From Lachnospiraceae bacterium (GTDB lineage: Bacteria; Bacillota; Clostridia; Lachnospirales; Lachnospiraceae), in the NCBI GenBank assembly GCA_017399685.1, contig JAFQBM010000040.1, positions 186,001 through 250,000 on the forward strand: DNA of 64,000 bases. The letters run 5' to 3'. The notes under the pieces are model-generated. The model made no database searches. It worked only from the letters and a program-made list of their open reading frames with translations, and had not been told where the DNA came from. Position numbers and translations under genes: made by a program. Shown here piece after piece: positions 14,869 through 22,913 of this stretch (position 1 is the first letter of the stretch; the number at the start of each line of letters is the position of its first letter).

Positions 14869-15969
14869 ATGATTAAGAAAATTGATAAGAAAAACAAGTT
14901 TGTATCTATGTTTAATCCGAATACAGGATTTTATATGAGAAGTGGAGTTATTGAGAATGGAAAAGACACTGGTGTAGACCCTTTTATGACTTCATTTCCT
15001 GAGTTATTAGATATCGGAATTATGGGGCATTGCGTACATGGAGCAAGTGGATTGTGTATTAAGTCAGGTGTTCAGTGTTATCAGAACGGATTAAAAACAA
15101 AATTCCCTAATATGTCTTTTGAGAATTTCAAGAGAATTGTTGATGAGTGTAGGGGCAAGACATTTCAGTTCGCTTTAGGTGGCAGAGGAGACGTAGACCA
15201 ACACGAAGATTTTGAGAAAATTCTTAGATACTGTAGAGAAAATGGTATTGTACCAAACTTTACATCTTCTGGTTTAGGATTTACGGATGAGATTGTGGCA
15301 CTTTGTAAGGAACTTTGTGGGGCTGTTGCAATTAGTTGGTATCGTCAGGAACATACTTACAGGGCAATTCAGATGTTATTAGACGAAGGGATTAAGACAA
15401 ATATTCATTATGTATTAGGTAACAATTCCATTGATGAGGCGATTGAAAGACTAAGAAATAACGATTTTCCAAAGGGTATCAATGCGATTATCTTCTTATT
15501 ACATAAGCCTGTTGGTTTAGGTCAGGAAAGTAATGTGTTAGATATTAACGATGAGAGAGTAAAACAGTTCTTTAATATCATTGATACTTGTCAGTTTGAT
15601 TTCAAGATTGGTTTTGATTCTTGTACAGTTCCAGCTCTTATCAATATGACTTCTAATATCAATGAAGATAGTTTTGATACTTGTGAAGGTGGTAGATGGT
15701 CTGCATATATTACTTCTGATATGAAGATGTTACCTTGTAGCTTTGATAATCAGGACATGAGATGGGCTTATGACATTTCAAATGATACGGTTCAGAATGC
15801 TTGGAACAGTAAACAGTTTGAAGACTTCCGTGACCATTTCAGAAACTCTTGTAAAGGTTGTAGTAGGCAGTGTGAGTGTAGAGGCGGTTGTCCTATTAGA
15901 AGACAGATAGTTTTATGTGACAGAGAGGAGAAAGATTTATATGAAAGTAAGACACGATTTTGTGACTAA
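14869..15969 (+). CDS. Radical SAM/SPASM enzyme, candidate peptide-modifying (366 aa)
   Basis: Radical SAM fold with a C-terminal SPASM-type domain. The cluster-binding cysteines are at C55, C63 and C70 (C-x7-C-x6-C-Y) instead of CxxxCxxC, within GHCVHGASGLC and GVQCYQNG. GGRGDVD and ISWYRQEHTYRAI follow. The C-terminal third has many cysteines (DTCEGGRW, LPCSFDN, CKGCSRQCECRGGCP, RFCD), as in SPASM domains that hold auxiliary iron-sulfur clusters in enzymes that modify peptides or proteins. The four genes downstream share an N-terminal tag and the first overlaps this gene by 29 bases, so they are the obvious candidate substrates. That is inference. Confidence 0.8.
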   Translation: MIKKIDKKNKFVSMFNPNTGFYMRSGVIENGKDTGVDPFMTSFPELLDIGIMGHCVHGASGLCIKSGVQCYQNGLKTKFPNMSFENFKRIVDECRGKTFQFALGGRGDVDQHEDFEKILRYCRENGIVPNFTSSGLGFTDEIVALCKELCGAVAISWYRQEHTYRAIQMLLDEGIKTNIHYVLGNNSIDEAIERLRNNDFPKGINAIIFLLHKPVGLGQESNVLDINDERVKQFFNIIDTCQFDFKIGFDSCTVPALINMTSNINEDSFDTCEGGRWSAYITSDMKMLPCSFDNQDMRWAYDISNDTVQNAWNSKQFEDFRDHFRNSCKGCSRQCECRGGCPIRRQIVLCDREEKDLYESKTRFCD

Positions 15970-16240
15970 CAGTAGTTCATCCAGTTTCATTATTACCAAC
16001 AATTCTAACGAAACCATGAGTAGTGAAGATGTAGCAAGAAAATTGTTTGAGAAGATTATAGAAGATGCCAAGGACAGATTTACGCTTGAAGCTGGCGAAT
16101 CTATCGAATTGGAATGTGGCGACCACGGAAGTGATGGTGCTTTTGAAAACTTTATTCATAGTGAATTTGGTGGTTGGGGTAGTAGTTATTTATATGAAAC
16201 CGATGAAGTGTCTATTAATTTTGGAGAATCACATCATTAA
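15941..16240 (+). CDS. FVTNSSSSSF-tagged protein 1 (99 aa)
   Basis: Starts at ATG 15941 behind GAGAGGAG, inside the 3' end of the radical SAM gene. N-terminus MKVRHDFVTNSSSSSFII. The body is acidic, with a glycine-rich stretch (SEFGGWGSSY), and ends SHH. Function unknown; probably a substrate or partner of the upstream enzyme. Confidence 0.75.
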   Translation: MKVRHDFVTNSSSSSFIITNNSNETMSSEDVARKLFEKIIEDAKDRFTLEAGESIELECGDHGSDGAFENFIHSEFGGWGSSYLYETDEVSINFGESHH

Positions 16241-16252
16241 GGAGGCTTAACA

Positions 16253-17026
16253 ATGAAGATACGTTCTGATTTTGTAACAAATAGTTCAAGTAGCAGTTTC
16301 GTTATCGGTAAAAAAGATGACGAGACAGTTACATTAGAGTCAGTATTTCAGACCATTAAAGGTTTTTATAAGGAATATTTAGAAAAGAGAGACGCTGTTG
16401 TTCAGTATATCACAGATAATCCGAAACTTGGAATGGTATATCAAGAGACAGAAGATGGCGAGTATTATTGTTTCAAATTCCTTAATGGTAAGAGATGGGA
16501 TGAAAAGAATAGTTCAACAAATAAAGCCATTGAAAGAGATTTTGGTATCTCTACATGGGATTATTTTAAAAAGAATTACAATTGGCTAGAGTGTGAAACA
16601 TATCGAGATTATGAAAATTATTGGTTGAACCAAATGGATAATGCCAATGATTACAAGATTCATGCTCCGTTTACTATTGCAGATTTCTTTGAAGAAAAGG
16701 AAATTAACTGGTTACATTACAAAGGTGGTAAGGAAGTTCATCATGTTAATAGCAAGTCGGATATTCTTGGTTGGTACTTTGAATATGCAGAAGAAGCATT
16801 TGCAAATATGGAATCTTGTGAAAAGTGTGATTATGCAAGTTGGTGTGATAGAGAAGAGTGTGAACAGCAGAAAACATTTCTAAAAGGTAAGGATGTTCCA
16901 GAAGATAAGGCTTGCTTGTACTTATTAGGAAGAATTTGTATCCATTCTGAATGTGGTTATATTCCTGATTATGTCGTAGAAAAGTTAAGTGGAGTTTCAG
17001 AATACTCATGTAACCATATGGGATAG
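16253..17026 (+). CDS. FVTNSSSSSF-tagged protein 2 (257 aa)
   Basis: N-terminus MKIRSDFVTNSSSSSFVI. The body is unrelated to the other tagged proteins: aromatic-rich (WDEKNSSTNKAIERDF, YWLNQMDNANDYK), with a C-terminal Cys group (CEKCDYASWCDREECEQQ) that may bind metal. ATG behind AAGGAGG, 12 bases after tagged protein 1. Confidence 0.75.
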   Translation: MKIRSDFVTNSSSSSFVIGKKDDETVTLESVFQTIKGFYKEYLEKRDAVVQYITDNPKLGMVYQETEDGEYYCFKFLNGKRWDEKNSSTNKAIERDFGISTWDYFKKNYNWLECETYRDYENYWLNQMDNANDYKIHAPFTIADFFEEKEINWLHYKGGKEVHHVNSKSDILGWYFEYAEEAFANMESCEKCDYASWCDREECEQQKTFLKGKDVPEDKACLYLLGRICIHSECGYIPDYVVEKLSGVSEYSCNHMG

Positions 17027-17038
17027 GAGGATTTTAAG

Positions 17039-17536
17039 ATGAAGATTAGAAGTGATTATGTAACAAATTTAAGTAGTTCTTCTTTTATCCTTTCATTTAA
17101 GGATGAAGATAGTATATATAGTACGTTGAAAGAGCAGTTTCCAGAGAACATAGAATCTGGATGGTCGGCAGGAGATGAGGGATACCTTTATCAGTTATTA
17201 AATGAAATCGAAGAAGCTGACAGATTAACTGAGAATGATGTAAAAGAAATGATTGAAGATGAAAGTTGGTCTATTCGTTGGTCACTTGAAGAAACTTTGG
17301 AAAATAAAGGTATGTCTTATTCTGAAATAAGAGATTTCTTTAAAACAGAAGAAGGCAAAAAGATGATTAGCGATGCTTGTGAAGAAAAAGTTAAAAATGT
17401 TATAGATAAAATTGGAAATGATAAAGTAATTGTACAAGTTGAACATGGAGATGGTGGAGAAGGAGAAGATGGAATGTTAGAACATGAAATTTTACCAAAT
17501 CTTGATTGTACAGCAATTAGATTTTCTCATCATTAA
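17039..17536 (+). CDS. FVTNSSSSSF-tagged protein 3 (165 aa)
   Basis: N-terminus MKIRSDYVTNLSSSSFIL; the first Ser of the run is Leu. Acidic body. The C-terminus (EHGDGGEGEDGM ... IRFSHH) resembles that of tagged protein 1 (ECGDHGSDGA ... SHH). ATG behind TAGGAGG. Confidence 0.75.
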   Translation: MKIRSDYVTNLSSSSFILSFKDEDSIYSTLKEQFPENIESGWSAGDEGYLYQLLNEIEEADRLTENDVKEMIEDESWSIRWSLEETLENKGMSYSEIRDFFKTEEGKKMISDACEEKVKNVIDKIGNDKVIVQVEHGDGGEGEDGMLEHEILPNLDCTAIRFSHH

Positions 17537-17546
17537 GGAGGTATTT

Positions 17547-18140
17547 ATGAAGTTTAGAAAGGATTTTGTTACGAATAGTAGTAGCTCAAGTTACGTTTGC
17601 GAAATTTGTGGACGTACTGAAAGTGGATGGGATATGGGATTATCTGAAGCAGAAATGATGGAGTGTGTTAATGGTCATACATTTTGTAATGACGAAGCAT
17701 TAAAAAGACCTTCTAAGAAGGAGCTTATTCAGATGATTTTAGAAAATGAATGGAATAAGGACAGATGGGATTCAGAGATTAGAGACAACAGAGATTTTAC
17801 GGAAGAAGAATTAATTGTTATGGAAGAGGACGATTTATGGGATAACTTCTGTAGTGAAAGCGGATATTACGATGTTCCTGAATGCGTATGTCCTATTTGC
17901 CAGTTTATTGAATACTCTGAATATGACCTTAGTGCTTACTTATTAAAGGAATATGGTGTATCAAGGGATGAAGTATTTGCAGAAGTTAAGCAGTTAAATA
18001 AGAGAAGAAGAAAACTGTATGAGAATGAGTATATTACATACGTTTGCAAGAAGTTTGACCTTAATCCAACTGAAATTGTAGCGAATTGGAAAGAGAAATT
18101 TGGTACATATAATGCTTTTAAGAAGTGGTTGAGAGGATAA
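17547..18140 (+). CDS. FVTNSSSSSF-tagged protein 4, zinc-binding-like (197 aa)
   Basis: N-terminus MKFRKDFVTNSSSSSYVCEICG: the tag runs straight into a CxxC pair. More Cys/His follow (CVNGHTFC, ECVCPICQF), suggesting one or two zinc sites. C-terminal 60 residues are helical (EVKQLNKRRRKLYENEY ... FKKWLRG). ATG 17547 is chosen because AAGGAGG precedes it and the tag starts there. Confidence 0.75.
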   Translation: MKFRKDFVTNSSSSSYVCEICGRTESGWDMGLSEAEMMECVNGHTFCNDEALKRPSKKELIQMILENEWNKDRWDSEIRDNRDFTEEELIVMEEDDLWDNFCSESGYYDVPECVCPICQFIEYSEYDLSAYLLKEYGVSRDEVFAEVKQLNKRRRKLYENEYITYVCKKFDLNPTEIVANWKEKFGTYNAFKKWLRG

Positions 18141-18198
18141 TTTCTCGATAAATCGAAGGTTTCAAGGAGAAAATTTACAGAAAGAAGAGGTATAAGAT

Positions 18199-18831
18199 AT
18201 GGCAAAGTTTAATATTGAAGTTGAATTAGATTGGTTGGGCGATGAGGATTATTCAATTGACGACGAAATTAAGGAACAAGTTATTAGAGGTGTGAAGAAT
18301 GAGTTGTTAAAGAAGGCAACAGATGAAACACTAAAGAAACTTGATGCTGAAATTGCAAAGAAATTAGAGGAAGCAACAACCATTATTGAGCAGAGAGTTG
18401 AAGATTTCATTGCAGTAGTTACAGAGAAACAGATTGAGAAGATTCAGATTCCAATTAAAGAATCTTCTTGGAGTGATAAGGTTAAATATATTCCTATTTC
18501 TGAATTTGTAGGTAAGCAGTACGAAGCATATTTAACAAAGAAGATTTATGGTAGTGATTATTCTGTTGCAAGATACGATTCCGATAAGAAGTATTCTATT
18601 TCAGAGAAACATATCAGAGAATATCTTGATAAAACATTATCTGTACAGGTTAGTGAAATGGTTAGAAAGGCACAGAAGGATGCAGAAGATACGGTTATCA
18701 AGACTTTAGAGCAGAACCTTAAAGACCAACTTTCAGTTGATACAATTAAGAGGATGAATATTCCTAAGTTATTGGAAAATCTTCAGCAGAAAGCATTAGA
18801 GTTTGAAGAGGATAGTAAAAAACAGTCTTAG
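18199..18831 (+). CDS. Hypothetical coiled-coil protein (210 aa)
   Basis: Not recognised. Acidic, mostly helical (LKKLDAEIAKKLEEATTIIEQRVEDF). GAAGAGG ribosome binding site. A GGTTTCAAGG element lies in the gap before it, so it may start a new transcript after the tagged genes. Confidence 0.65.
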   Translation: MAKFNIEVELDWLGDEDYSIDDEIKEQVIRGVKNELLKKATDETLKKLDAEIAKKLEEATTIIEQRVEDFIAVVTEKQIEKIQIPIKESSWSDKVKYIPISEFVGKQYEAYLTKKIYGSDYSVARYDSDKKYSISEKHIREYLDKTLSVQVSEMVRKAQKDAEDTVIKTLEQNLKDQLSVDTIKRMNIPKLLENLQQKALEFEEDSKKQS

Positions 18832-18865
18832 ATGAAACAGTTTATTGACTTCTTGGAGGTGAATA

Positions 18866-19285
18866 ATGAGTAAAATCAGAAAATGGTTTAGAAGAAAGTA
18901 TATCTTATTCAGATATAAACATAATTTAAAGTCTGGTAAATTGATATATTTGAAATCATCAGACAGACGGTTTGGATTAACGACAGAACTTATCAAAGAG
19001 TCTATTGAAAAAGACATTCCTATTTTGGTACATAACAATAATACCAAGAGGTATATAGCACATGAGATGTATAAAAGAGGACAATTGTTATTAGCTCCAT
19101 GTGTTACAGAACAATATGCAATGGAAAAATTACTTATTACACCAACAGATAATTTAAGAGGACGTGGGATTAATTGGATTCTTGTAGATAATGGATGCAC
19201 AGAATCGGATGTTGTTAAACTTCTTGACAACAATTACCATATTGCAATTATGAATGGATATATTACAAGTTATTTGATGGCATAA
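18866..19285 (+). CDS. Hypothetical protein with ATPase-like beta-strand (139 aa)
   Basis: Basic N-terminus (KIRKWFRRKYILFRYK). The middle has VHNNNTKRYIAHEM and RGINWILVDNGCTESDVVKLL, which looks like the Walker-B half of a terminase/AAA-type ATPase core without a P-loop. A distant relation to the protein at 52488 is possible. Function not assigned. Confidence 0.6.
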   Translation: MSKIRKWFRRKYILFRYKHNLKSGKLIYLKSSDRRFGLTTELIKESIEKDIPILVHNNNTKRYIAHEMYKRGQLLLAPCVTEQYAMEKLLITPTDNLRGRGINWILVDNGCTESDVVKLLDNNYHIAIMNGYITSYLMA

Positions 19286-19640
19286 AGAGAATAATTAAAA
19301 TAAGAGTACTCAACTCACCGACCAAAGCTTGTTGAGTACTCACACACATAACACAACACGAAGGAGAAAATCACCAACGTATTGCATACATATTATATCA
19401 AATTTCTATACGTTATTCAACGTGATTTTCCCAACAATTTTATGCCTAAAAAGGCATTGAATACTGCTTTTATCTTTTCTGTTCAAATGCCTTATTTACA
19501 AGGCGTTGCAACGCTTATTTACCTAGAATTACTTGTTAATCCTTTCTATTATTTTGTTTAAGCTGCTTTATATTACTGTTCATGACCAGTCAATAAAAGC
19601 AGTAGTTTAGCGGTTCTAAATGGTAGACCGCTTAGATTAT
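19286..19640 (+). ncRNA. Structured 350-base non-coding region, candidate RNA
   Basis: At least six consecutive stem-loops: GAGTACTCAAC 19304-19314 with 19331-19341; GAAAATCAC 19366-19374 with 19422-19430, enclosing AACGTAT/ATACGTT; ATGCCT 19442-19447 with AGGCAT 19452-19457, which can instead pair with ATGCCT 19487-19492; palindrome GCGTTGCAACGC 19503-19514; CTGCTTT/AAAGCAG near 19563 and 19596; AGCGGT 19609-19614 with ACCGCT 19627-19632. CTGCTTTTAT (about 19464-19473) is also a perfect 10-base match to ATAAAAGCAG at 19593-19602. No credible gene fits. Could be a novel structured RNA, a leader of the methyltransferase, or an intron remnant. Confidence 0.5.
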
Positions 19641-19642
19641 TA

Positions 19643-20539
19643 ATTGGTGGTTCACCGTGTACTTTCTGGTCTATTTCTCAGAGTCCAGATAAGAGAGAAG
19701 TAACAAATGAAGGAATGGGATGGGAACTATTTCAGAATTATGTGATTGCAAAAGAAAAGTTCAATCCAGATTTCTTTTTATATGAGAATAATGAAAGCAT
19801 TTCTAAGTTAATACAGAGTGAAATTGAAAAGAGTTTAGGTGTTAATTTGTTACATATTAACTCGGCAACACTGTCTGCCCAGACACGACACAGAATTTAT
19901 GGAACGGATATTCAGGTGGATTCTACCCTTGAAGATAGAAATATTAAGGTGAAGGATATTCTTGATTATGGTTTTCATAAAGAAAATCTTATCTCAGAAG
20001 TTAAGTTTAACAACAGAGACGATACCAAAGACAACAATAAGTTAGTGCGTATTGGCACGATTGGTAAAGGTGGACAGGGTGAAAGGGTTTACTCAATCAA
20101 TGGAAAGTCTTGTACATTATCTGCCAATGGTGGTGGTAGAGGTGCTAAGACAGGACTTTATCTTATTGATAATGAGGTAAGAAAACTCAATCCATTAGAA
20201 GCAGAGAGACTTCAAACTATGCCTGATAATTATACATTGTGTGATGGTGTTCCTGAAACGCAGCGTTATAAGTGTATTGGTAATGGTTGGACGGCAGAGA
20301 TTATCATTTGGATTTTATCTCATATTGACATTCCAAAAGATTATCCCATTGAAGTTTTGTCTATGTATGACGGAATTGCGACAGGTAGATATGTTTTAGA
20401 GAAGTTAGGTTATAGCAATATTACATACAAAGCATACGAGATTGATAAGTATGCAATAAAAGTTGCTATGAAAAACTATCCTGACATCATCCAGTGTGGT
20501 GATGCGTTTAAGGTTAGAGAAGAAGATTGGAGGTATTAG
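19643..20539 (+). CDS. Circularly permuted C5 cytosine DNA methyltransferase, start unclear (about 298 aa)
   Basis: Order of C5 methyltransferase motifs: IV first (GGSPCTFWS, catalytic Cys), then FLYENN (VI), SAQTRHRIYG (VIII), a target-recognition region, LNPLEAERLQTMPDNYT (IX) and CIGNGWTAEIIIW (X). Only then come motif I (VLSMYDGIATGRYVLEKLG), II (YEIDKYA) and III (CGDAF). The protein ends REEDWRY, the sequence that normally precedes LLIGGSPC, so the two ends meet at one point of the normal fold. The frame is open from 19586 but has no ATG/GTG/TTG before motif IV; ATT 19643 lacks a ribosome binding site and ATG 19715 would remove the catalytic Cys. Permuted enzymes of this class are known (for example M.BssHII). 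Confidence 0.75.
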   Translation: MGGSPCTFWSISQSPDKREVTNEGMGWELFQNYVIAKEKFNPDFFLYENNESISKLIQSEIEKSLGVNLLHINSATLSAQTRHRIYGTDIQVDSTLEDRNIKVKDILDYGFHKENLISEVKFNNRDDTKDNNKLVRIGTIGKGGQGERVYSINGKSCTLSANGGGRGAKTGLYLIDNEVRKLNPLEAERLQTMPDNYTLCDGVPETQRYKCIGNGWTAEIIIWILSHIDIPKDYPIEVLSMYDGIATGRYVLEKLGYSNITYKAYEIDKYAIKVAMKNYPDIIQCGDAFKVREEDWRY

Positions 20540-20540
20540 T

Positions 20541-20726
20541 TTGGAAGAAACTGATTACAAAGAAAAATTTGAAGAATTGCAAAAGAAATCTGAAAGATTA
20601 CAGGAAGATTACAATAGGATTTTCAGAGAAAAATGTGATACAGACGGTGAAAATAGAGAATTAAAAAGTATGAATGATAGGCTGCTTAGAATTATTGAGA
20701 ACTTATCAGAGGGATTAACCCAATAA
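20541..20726 (+). CDS. Small coiled-coil protein (61 aa)
   Basis: Not recognised. TTG 20541 follows GGAGG by eight bases. One long helix (YKEKFEELQKKSERLQEDYNRIF) with heptad character. Sits between the two methyltransferase genes. Confidence 0.6.
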   Translation: MEETDYKEKFEELQKKSERLQEDYNRIFREKCDTDGENRELKSMNDRLLRIIENLSEGLTQ

Positions 20727-20827
20727 ATCCCACGATTCATTGCCAAATTTAACAAGAAAAGAGAATAAATGAATAGGAGGAAAGAGGTTTGGAATTCCGA
20801 TAAAAGTATACTTTACTCCTAATATAT

Positions 20828-21697
20828 ATGTTTGAAGAAAATAATTATGAACTAAGAAATGGTGATTGCTTAGAGGTGTTAAATGAAGTTGATGATAAGT
20901 CAGTAGATTGTATCATAACAGACCTCCCTTACGGGCAAACTGCAAGGAATAAGTGGGATATTGTTATTCCCTTTAACGATTATATCTCTGTTGAAATTAA
21001 AGGCAAACAAAAGTTGATGAACCAAGACGAGTTCTTGATGTGGTGTTATATGGAAGGAGAAGCAGACTATAGAGATGCTTTTACATATTTCAATGAAAAC
21101 AAGCAGACTGGATTATGGACTCATTACAAGAGAATCATCAAAGATAATGGTGTGATTATCTTATTTGGTAATGGCATGTTTACTTCAGATATGATGCAAA
21201 GCAACAAAGAAATGTGGAAGTACAACCTTATTTGGGAGAAAACTCAACCTACTGGTTTTCAAAATGCCAATAGGATGCCTATGAGGAATCATGAAGATAT
21301 ATGTGTTTTCTATAAGAAACAACCTACATATAATCCTCAAAAAACAGGTGGACATATTAGGAAAGTTAGCACAGCAGCACATAAAAGAAATAGTAAACAA
21401 TCTACAAATTACAACGAGATTAAAAATCATACTTATGATAGTACAGAAAGATTCCCTAAATCTGTTTGGTTGTTTGCAAAAGACACCCAGAAGTGTGCAT
21501 TAACTCCTACGCAGAAACCGTTGGCTTTACTGGAGGAATTGATAAAAACATATACAAATGAAGGCGACTTTGTAGTTGATTCTTGTATGGGTTCAAATAC
21601 TTGTGGATTAGCGTGTAAGAACTTAAATAGAAGATATTTAGGAATAGAGAAGGATGAAGAAACTTATAGCATTGCGGTTGATAGAATGTCCTATTAA
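20828..21697 (+). CDS. Beta-class DNA methyltransferase (N6-adenine or N4-cytosine, 289 aa)
   Basis: Motif IV DLPYG (residues 32-36) comes first and the AdoMet-binding motif I (FVVDSCMGSNTCGLA) plus YLGIEKDEE come at the C-terminus, the beta-class order. FxG-like VILFGNG and the EKTQPTGFQNANRMP segment fit phage orphan methyltransferases. The ATG has no clear ribosome binding site; a 17-codon frame (ATG 20769 to TAA 20822) with AGGAGG nearby lies just upstream and might couple translation. Likely roles are protecting phage DNA from restriction or regulating it. Confidence 0.85.
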   Translation: MFEENNYELRNGDCLEVLNEVDDKSVDCIITDLPYGQTARNKWDIVIPFNDYISVEIKGKQKLMNQDEFLMWCYMEGEADYRDAFTYFNENKQTGLWTHYKRIIKDNGVIILFGNGMFTSDMMQSNKEMWKYNLIWEKTQPTGFQNANRMPMRNHEDICVFYKKQPTYNPQKTGGHIRKVSTAAHKRNSKQSTNYNEIKNHTYDSTERFPKSVWLFAKDTQKCALTPTQKPLALLEELIKTYTNEGDFVVDSCMGSNTCGLACKNLNRRYLGIEKDEETYSIAVDRMSY

Positions 21698-21752
21698 ATC
21701 CGCATTTTATTGCCCTAAGTAGTGAAAAATAGTGAAATTTTGGAGGTAAGTA

Positions 21753-21989
21753 ATGGCAGACTTAAAAGGATATGTAGTAACGGTAGACGGAAATCAGTGG
21801 AATAACATATACATAGCGTCTGCCAAGAACGCAAAAGAAGCTATCAATATAGTTTGGGAGTCAGAATTTGCGTGGAAAGTAAAAGAAGATAGAGAAAAAG
21901 GTTATAGACCAACTGCTAAATATGAGTTACGCGCAAGAAGTATTGGTAGTTTACACAATGAAGAAGGACGAGTTATTTGTTTGAATTAG
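21753..21989 (+). CDS. Small hypothetical protein (78 aa)
   Basis: Not recognised. ATG behind GGAGG. Begins ADLKGYVVTVDGNQWNNIYIASAKNAKEAI, a small beta-alpha domain. Preceded by a TTTTATTGCCC element; 12 bases before the Thg1-like gene. Confidence 0.65.
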   Translation: MADLKGYVVTVDGNQWNNIYIASAKNAKEAINIVWESEFAWKVKEDREKGYRPTAKYELRARSIGSLHNEEGRVICLN

Positions 21990-22001
21990 GAAGGAGAAGT
22001 A

Positions 22002-22889
22002 ATGGATAGAAGTGATTTAGCAAACAGAATGAAAGACTATGAATCAATATCTAAAACTAAATTAATGAAGCGTTGCCCAGTAATTTGTCGCATTGATGGG
22101 AAAGCTCACCACACATTCACAAGAGGATTTAAAAGACCTTTTGACGAAGTGTATATGAAATCTATGCAAGAAACAACTAAATATTTGTGTGAAAATTTGC
22201 AAGGAGTAGTTTTAGGTTATACGCAGTCAGATGAAATAACATTAGTTTTTGTAGATTATGAAAAATTTAATACGTCACCTTACTTCGATTACGAAGTACA
22301 AAAGCTATGCTCTATTATCGCAAGCATGGCAACGATGGCGTTTAATAAATTCTTTGCAAAGAATGTAAAGGCTTATGAATTTAGCGATGAGACTTGGAGC
22401 AAAGAACTGAAAACATTTGATACTAGCAGAGCAGATGTGTATAAGAAGGCTCTTGAAAAAGGTGCTATGTTTGATGCTCGTGTGTTTAATATTCCAAAGG
22501 AAGAAGTAACTAACTGTGTATATTGGCGACAATTAGATGCGAGTAGAAATAGTATTCAGATGGTTGGACAAGCAAATTTTAGTCACAAAGAATTACATAA
22601 AAAGACTTGCAACATGATTCAGGATATGTTGATGACTCAGAAAAGCATTAACTGGAACGACTTTCCTATCCATCAGAAGAGAGGTGCTTGTGTGATTAAA
22701 GAAGATTATTTTGAACCTTCAGAAGATGGCAAAGATGTTAAATATCCAGAAGGTTGTTCTGACCCATATGAGGATGATGAGATTGAATATGGAACTTGGA
22801 GAACTCGATGGATTATTGACAAGGAAATTCCAATCTTCAAGGGTGAAGGAAGAGAATATATAGATAGATTGGTTATGGTAGGTAACTAA
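22002..22889 (+). CDS. Thg1-like tRNA 3'-5' nucleotidyltransferase (295 aa)
   Basis: Matches the tRNA-His guanylyltransferase superfamily: RIDGKAHHTFTRG (metal-binding D32) and GYTQSDEITLVF (D77). The family adds nucleotides to tRNA 5' ends in the reverse direction; bacterial and phage members (Thg1-like proteins) mainly repair 5'-truncated tRNAs. GGAGAAG ribosome binding site. It opens a run of RNA-repair genes reaching to 26403, so a tRNA-repair role fits. Confidence 0.9.
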   Translation: MDRSDLANRMKDYESISKTKLMKRCPVICRIDGKAHHTFTRGFKRPFDEVYMKSMQETTKYLCENLQGVVLGYTQSDEITLVFVDYEKFNTSPYFDYEVQKLCSIIASMATMAFNKFFAKNVKAYEFSDETWSKELKTFDTSRADVYKKALEKGAMFDARVFNIPKEEVTNCVYWRQLDASRNSIQMVGQANFSHKELHKKTCNMIQDMLMTQKSINWNDFPIHQKRGACVIKEDYFEPSEDGKDVKYPEGCSDPYEDDEIEYGTWRTRWIIDKEIPIFKGEGREYIDRLVMVGN

Positions 22890-22913
22890 CAAAAACGAAA
22901 GGAGTTGGTTTTT

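Noticed and set aside
19440-19520. Possible tRNA (GTTCAAATGCC resembles a T-loop)
   Set aside because: No acceptor stem, D-arm or anticodon arm can be drawn around it.
19382-19560. 58-codon frame inside the structured region (TTG 19382 to TAA)
   Set aside because: Amino-acid content is unlike neighbouring genes and every part overlaps stable stem-loops; treated as non-coding.
20541-20560. Permuted intron-exon arrangement for the C5 methyltransferase
   Set aside because: There is no room for half an intron downstream of the motif III end; the next gene starts two bases after the stop. Simple circular permutation is enough.
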